Positions 61,381 through 64,000 of a stretch of 64,000 nt of DNA are shown here, one piece after another. The DNA is from Streptomyces prunicolor NBRC 13075 (GTDB taxonomy: Bacteria > Actinomycetota > Actinomycetes > Streptomycetales > Streptomycetaceae), in NCBI RefSeq assembly GCF_000367365.1, contig NZ_BARF01000025.1:186001-250000 (forward strand). The letters run 5' to 3'. A program made the position numbers and the translations under genes. Below the pieces are notes generated by a model, which saw only the letters and a program-made list of their open reading frames with translations, did no database searches and was not told where the DNA came from. The stretch's first letter is position 1. Every line of letters begins with the position of its first letter.

Positions 61381-62830
61381 TCAGACCCCGAAGTGGATGG
61401 CAACGGTTTTGACCCGGGTCGAGAAGCGCAGGACCTCGTCGCCCTGCTCCTTGTAGCCGGTGCCGGAGTCGTGGAAGCCGCAGAAGGGCAGGTGGACGTC
61501 CCAGCCGGGGGTGGTGGCGTTGACCGCGATCTGCCCGCACTCGGCCTCGTCGGCGAAGCGGTACGCGGAGGCGAGGTCGCGGGTGAACACGGCGGCGGCG
61601 AGGCCGAATTCGGAGTCGTTGACCGTGTCGACGGCCTGCGTGAAATCGTCCACGGCACGGACGGCGAGGACCGGTCCGAAGACCTCCTCGCGCCAGATCG
61701 CCGTCTCCGCGGTGACGTCGGCGAGCACGGTCGGCCGGACGAAGCAGCCGTGCGCGTGGTCGCCGTCGGTGTCCGCGCTGCCGCCGGTGAGGACGGTGGC
61801 GCCCCGTTCCACGGCCCCCCGCGAGGTGGGCGAGGACGCTGTCGCGCTGCTTGGGGCTGGACAGCGGGCACAGGGTGGTCGCCGGGTCGCTGCCCGGGCC
61901 GACCTTGAGGGCCTCGACCTCTGCGACCAGGAGCCGCGTGAACTCGTCGTACACCGGCCGTTCCACGACGACCCGGCTGGTGGCGGTGCAGCGCTGGCCG
62001 GCCTGACCGAACGACGCCGCTACGACCGTCTTCGCGGCGAACGGCAGGTCGGCGTCCTTGAGGACCACCGAGGCGTTCTTGCCGCCGAGTTCGCCCTGGA
62101 AGCGGACGTTGCGGTCGGCGAGGCGGCGCCGGATGCGGTTGCCCACCTCGTTGGAGCCGGTGAAGGTGATGGCGGCGATGCGCGGGTCGTCGAGGAGCGC
62201 CTCCTCGATCTCGGCGGTGCGGCCGGTGACGACGTTCAGGACACCGGCCGGGAGGCCCGCGTCGTGCAGGGCGCGGGCGAAGTGCAGGCCCGACAACGGT
62301 GTCTCGGTGGCCGGCTTGAACACGGCCGCGTTGCCGGTGGCGAGCAGCGGGGCGAGCTTGCGGGCCGGGGTGATCAGCGGGTCGTTCCACGGGCTGATCA
62401 CGAGGATCACGCCGATCGGCTCGCGCTGGGTGTGCACCCGGGTGTTCGGGCGGGCGTCGTGCAGGAGGGTGCCGTAGCCCTGGCGGGCCAGGCCCGCGTA
62501 GTAGTCGAGGAAGTCGGCGGCCTTGAGGGTCTCGCCGCGGGCCTCGGCGCCGGTCTTGCCGTTCTCGGCGGTGACATCGGCGGCGATCTCCTCGACCCGG
62601 TCGCGGATCAGCCTGGCCGCCTCGGTGAAGACGCGGGCCCGTTCGAAGGGGCTGGTGCGCTTCCATACGGCGAAGCCGCGCTCGGCGTGGTCGTAGGCGC
62701 GGGTGACGTCCTTGGCGGCGAGGGCGGGGATGCGCGCGAGGGGGGTGCGGACGTCGGCGGGGTTCTGTACCTCGATCCACTCGCCGGTCGCCACCCACTC
62801 TCCACCGGAGAGGGTTTCCAGGCTTCGCAT
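61381..62830 (-). pseudogene. Aldehyde dehydrogenase with a +1 frameshift
   Basis: Both halves are excellent ALDH sequence: ISPWNDP, FTGSNEVG, ELGGKN (catalytic Glu) and GQAGQRCTATSR (catalytic Cys) in the first frame, and EEVFGPVLAV and FCGFHDSGTGYKEQG in the second. They are separated by an extra G in the G6 run at 61815-61820 (C6 on the plus strand). Removing one base gives an uninterrupted 482-residue protein of normal length, so this is either a sequencing error or a very recent mutation. First gene of the minus-strand cluster. Confidence 0.87.
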
Positions 62831-63064
62831 GAAGATCACTTCCTTCGTCCGCCGCGGTGCGGGTCCGCGGTCTGCACAGTCAGCGGCCGCAGTGGGCCGG
62901 ATGCGACAACACACCATGTGGGGGCGGTGCCACCAGCCCCGCGGCGGCAGGCATTGCTTGCGCGGGGCGCAGGTCGGCGGAGGGTTGATCCGTGCTGGAA
63001 TCGACGGACCGGACGGCACGTTTCCGGCCGCCGGGAGCCGAGTTTCCGCTGAGGAGAACCAGAC

Positions 63065-63352
63065 ATGGCCTACGCAGTCATCGCCCACTACTTCTGCGAG
63101 CCCGCCGACGAGGCCACGGTGCGCGCCGCGCTGCTGAAGGTGCGCGAACACACCCGCGCCGAGCCGGCGAACCTGGCGTACGAGGTGCACGCCGAGGCGG
63201 ACGTACCGGGGAGTTTCGTGCTGTACGAGCAGTACGCCGACCGGGCCGGTTTCGACGCGCACAAGGCGGCCGAGCACTTCGACGAGCTGATCGTGCAGAC
63301 CATTTGGCCGCTGCTGACCGATCGCAGGGTGACGTTCGCCGAGGTTCTCTGA
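63065..63352 (+). CDS. Antibiotic biosynthesis monooxygenase (ABM) family protein
   Basis: A protein of 95 residues, a single dimeric ferredoxin-like ABM domain: AVIAHYFCEPADEATVRAAL, NLAYEVHAEADVPGSFVLYE and YADRAGFDAHKAAEHFDEL are the usual blocks. Such proteins oxidise quinoid or other small compounds without cofactor, or act as sensors. GGAG stands eight bases before the ATG. It is divergent from the damaged aldehyde dehydrogenase cluster, 234 bp apart, with which it may share regulation. Confidence 0.88.
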   Translation: MAYAVIAHYFCEPADEATVRAALLKVREHTRAEPANLAYEVHAEADVPGSFVLYEQYADRAGFDAHKAAEHFDELIVQTIWPLLTDRRVTFAEVL

Positions 63353-63372
63353 GGTCGAGGTTCTCTGAGGTC
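63341..63372. repeat. Perfect 16-bp tandem duplication over a stop codon
   Basis: GAGGTTCTCTGAGGTC occurs at 63341-63356 and immediately again at 63357-63372. The first copy contains the TGA stop of the ABM gene. Confidence 0.9.
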
Positions 63373-63385
63373 TGCCGAGACCTGG

Positions 63386-63414
63386 CCGGGAAGCGCGTCT
63401 GCCGCGCTTCCCGG
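63386..63414. terminator. Strong hairpin between ABM and MetE-like genes
   Basis: CCGGGAAGCGCG (63386-63397) pairs with CGCGCTTCCCGG (63403-63414) around a five-base loop, between convergent stops. Confidence 0.85.
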
Positions 63415-63422
63415 TTCGTGCG

Positions 63423-64000
63423 TCAGAACTCGTTGCCCCAGACGTACCGTGCGACCGTCTCGACCAACTCGATCTTGCGGCGCTGTTGTTCGGTGGTCAG
63501 CAGCGGCCGGCTCGCCACGTCGGCGAAGCCCCGGGACGGCGCTACGGCCCCGTCCTCCAGGTCCTTGAACTCCCCCACGGCGTCGAGCCCGGCCATCACC
63601 GTGTCGATGTCCTCCAGTGCGGGGACGGTCGCGTCGACGACGCCCAGGCAGAAGTCACGGTCCTCGGGCAAGGCCTTGACCAGGGCGAGTTCGGCCGGGG
63701 TGCCCTGGTCGAACGGCAGGATCCAGCGGTCGGCGGCGATCGCGCCGTAGAGCTGCTCGGCGCGGGCCCAGTCGATCGCGGCGGGGGCGACCGGGCCGGG
63801 GGCGAGACCGATCCGTACACCTTCGGGGCGCTCGTCCAGGCGTACCGCCAAGGCGTCGACGGCGAGCGCGTCCGCGAAGGAGAGCGCGCCGGGGTCGGTC
63901 GGCTCGGTCCCCAACTGGCCCAGCAGAAGCGGGTTGTTGAGCTGGATCAGGCGGACGCCCTTGGAGACCAGCAGCTCGATCTCGGCGAGGACGATCTCCG
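63423..64000 (-). CDS. MetE/UROD-like methyltransferase, C-terminal part (cut by window edge)
   Basis: The frame is open to the window edge, so the start lies outside. The 192 visible residues include EIELLVSKGVRLIQLNNPLL, then RIGLAPGPVAPAAIDWARAEQ, and finally ALEDIDTVMAGLD. This is the pattern of the cobalamin-independent methionine synthase/uroporphyrinogen-decarboxylase-like superfamily as seen in short stand-alone MetE-like proteins. RIGLAPG lacks the His-x-Cys zinc motif of true MetE, so the reaction is unknown. Confidence 0.65.
   Translation of the reverse strand, partial: EIVLAEIELLVSKGVRLIQLNNPLLLGQLGTEPTDPGALSFADALAVDALAVRLDERPEGVRIGLAPGPVAPAAIDWARAEQLYGAIAADRWILPFDQGTPAELALVKALPEDRDFCLGVVDATVPALEDIDTVMAGLDAVGEFKDLEDGAVAPSRGFADVASRPLLTTEQQRRKIELVETVARYVWGNEF

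Noticed and set aside
60125..63277. A single 1050-residue reading frame covering aldehyde dehydrogenase and LhgO
   Set aside because: It is an artefact of the +1 frameshift in the dehydrogenase. The joined sequence between the two domains is out-of-frame ALDH, and LhgO has its own AGGAGG and ATG.

Overview
The window is high-GC DNA with strong third-position G/C bias, abundant GTG starts and 4-nt ATGA/GTGA gene overlaps. Together with a conservon (cvnA-D plus two P450s), a sugar ABC importer lacking its own ATPase, a twin pair of GH64 glucanases and an MT0933-type antitoxin-like protein, this points to a Streptomyces or close relative. No tRNA, rRNA, CRISPR array, IS element or PKS/NRPS gene was seen. 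I cannot name the species.

Layout. 0-9.5 kb: end of a Gfo/Idh/MocA oxidoreductase, a small conserved gene, a GNAT acetyltransferase, a secreted GH92 mannosidase, a secreted GH64 beta-1,3-glucanase behind a LacI-type palindrome, a membrane PP2C phosphatase and an MMPL transporter. 9.6-12.8 kb: an AsnC/Lrp regulator with a class III aminotransferase, then an FMN alpha-hydroxyacid oxidase. 13.0-18.3 kb: the conservon cvnABCD and two P450s, the first lacking the EXXR motif. 18.5-24 kb: YrdC/YciO protein, dienelactone hydrolase, a second GH64 glucanase with the same palindrome, and an M4 metalloprotease. 24.2-31.8 kb: one colinear operon of a sugar-binding lipoprotein, two permeases, a 30-codon coupling ORF, a ROK regulator, a GMC oxidoreductase, a nucleoside-deaminase-like protein and a xylose-isomerase-like TIM barrel. 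This may be an oxidative glycoside-catabolism route. 31.8-46 kb: mixed single genes (MFS, antitoxin-like, MHYT sensor, metzincin, metallophosphoesterase, luciferase-like oxidoreductase, TauD dioxygenase, HEAT protein, aldo/keto reductase, cupin, PAS-GAF-PP2C-HATPase, peroxiredoxin, DoxX).

46.0-50.1 kb is a gene graveyard. It holds fragments of a FadR-type regulator, an enoyl-CoA hydratase, an acyl-CoA dehydrogenase, an SDR and a DapB-like amine dehydrogenase, lying between an intact SDR and a TetR gene. 50.1-56.5 kb: MarR, a secreted carboxylesterase, then a divergent envelope locus. On the minus strand it reads glycosyltransferase, a 66-codon small ORF and polysaccharide deacetylase, all ATGA-coupled. 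On the plus strand are a BlaI repressor and an M56 (BlaR-like) peptidase. Two BlaI-type operator copies lie between the two arms. 56.7-64 kb: an esterase, then a minus-strand catabolic cluster (aldehyde dehydrogenase, LhgO-like oxidase, amidohydrolase, TPP enzyme, Ldh). This cluster is damaged: the dehydrogenase carries a +1 frameshift in a G-run, and a deletion joins the front of the amidohydrolase to the back of the TPP enzyme. The window ends inside a MetE-like gene.

The items I would follow up first are the BlaI/M56-controlled glycosyltransferase locus with its duplicated small ORF, the GMC/deaminase/TIM-barrel sugar operon, the shared GH64 operator, and the two decayed catabolic regions.
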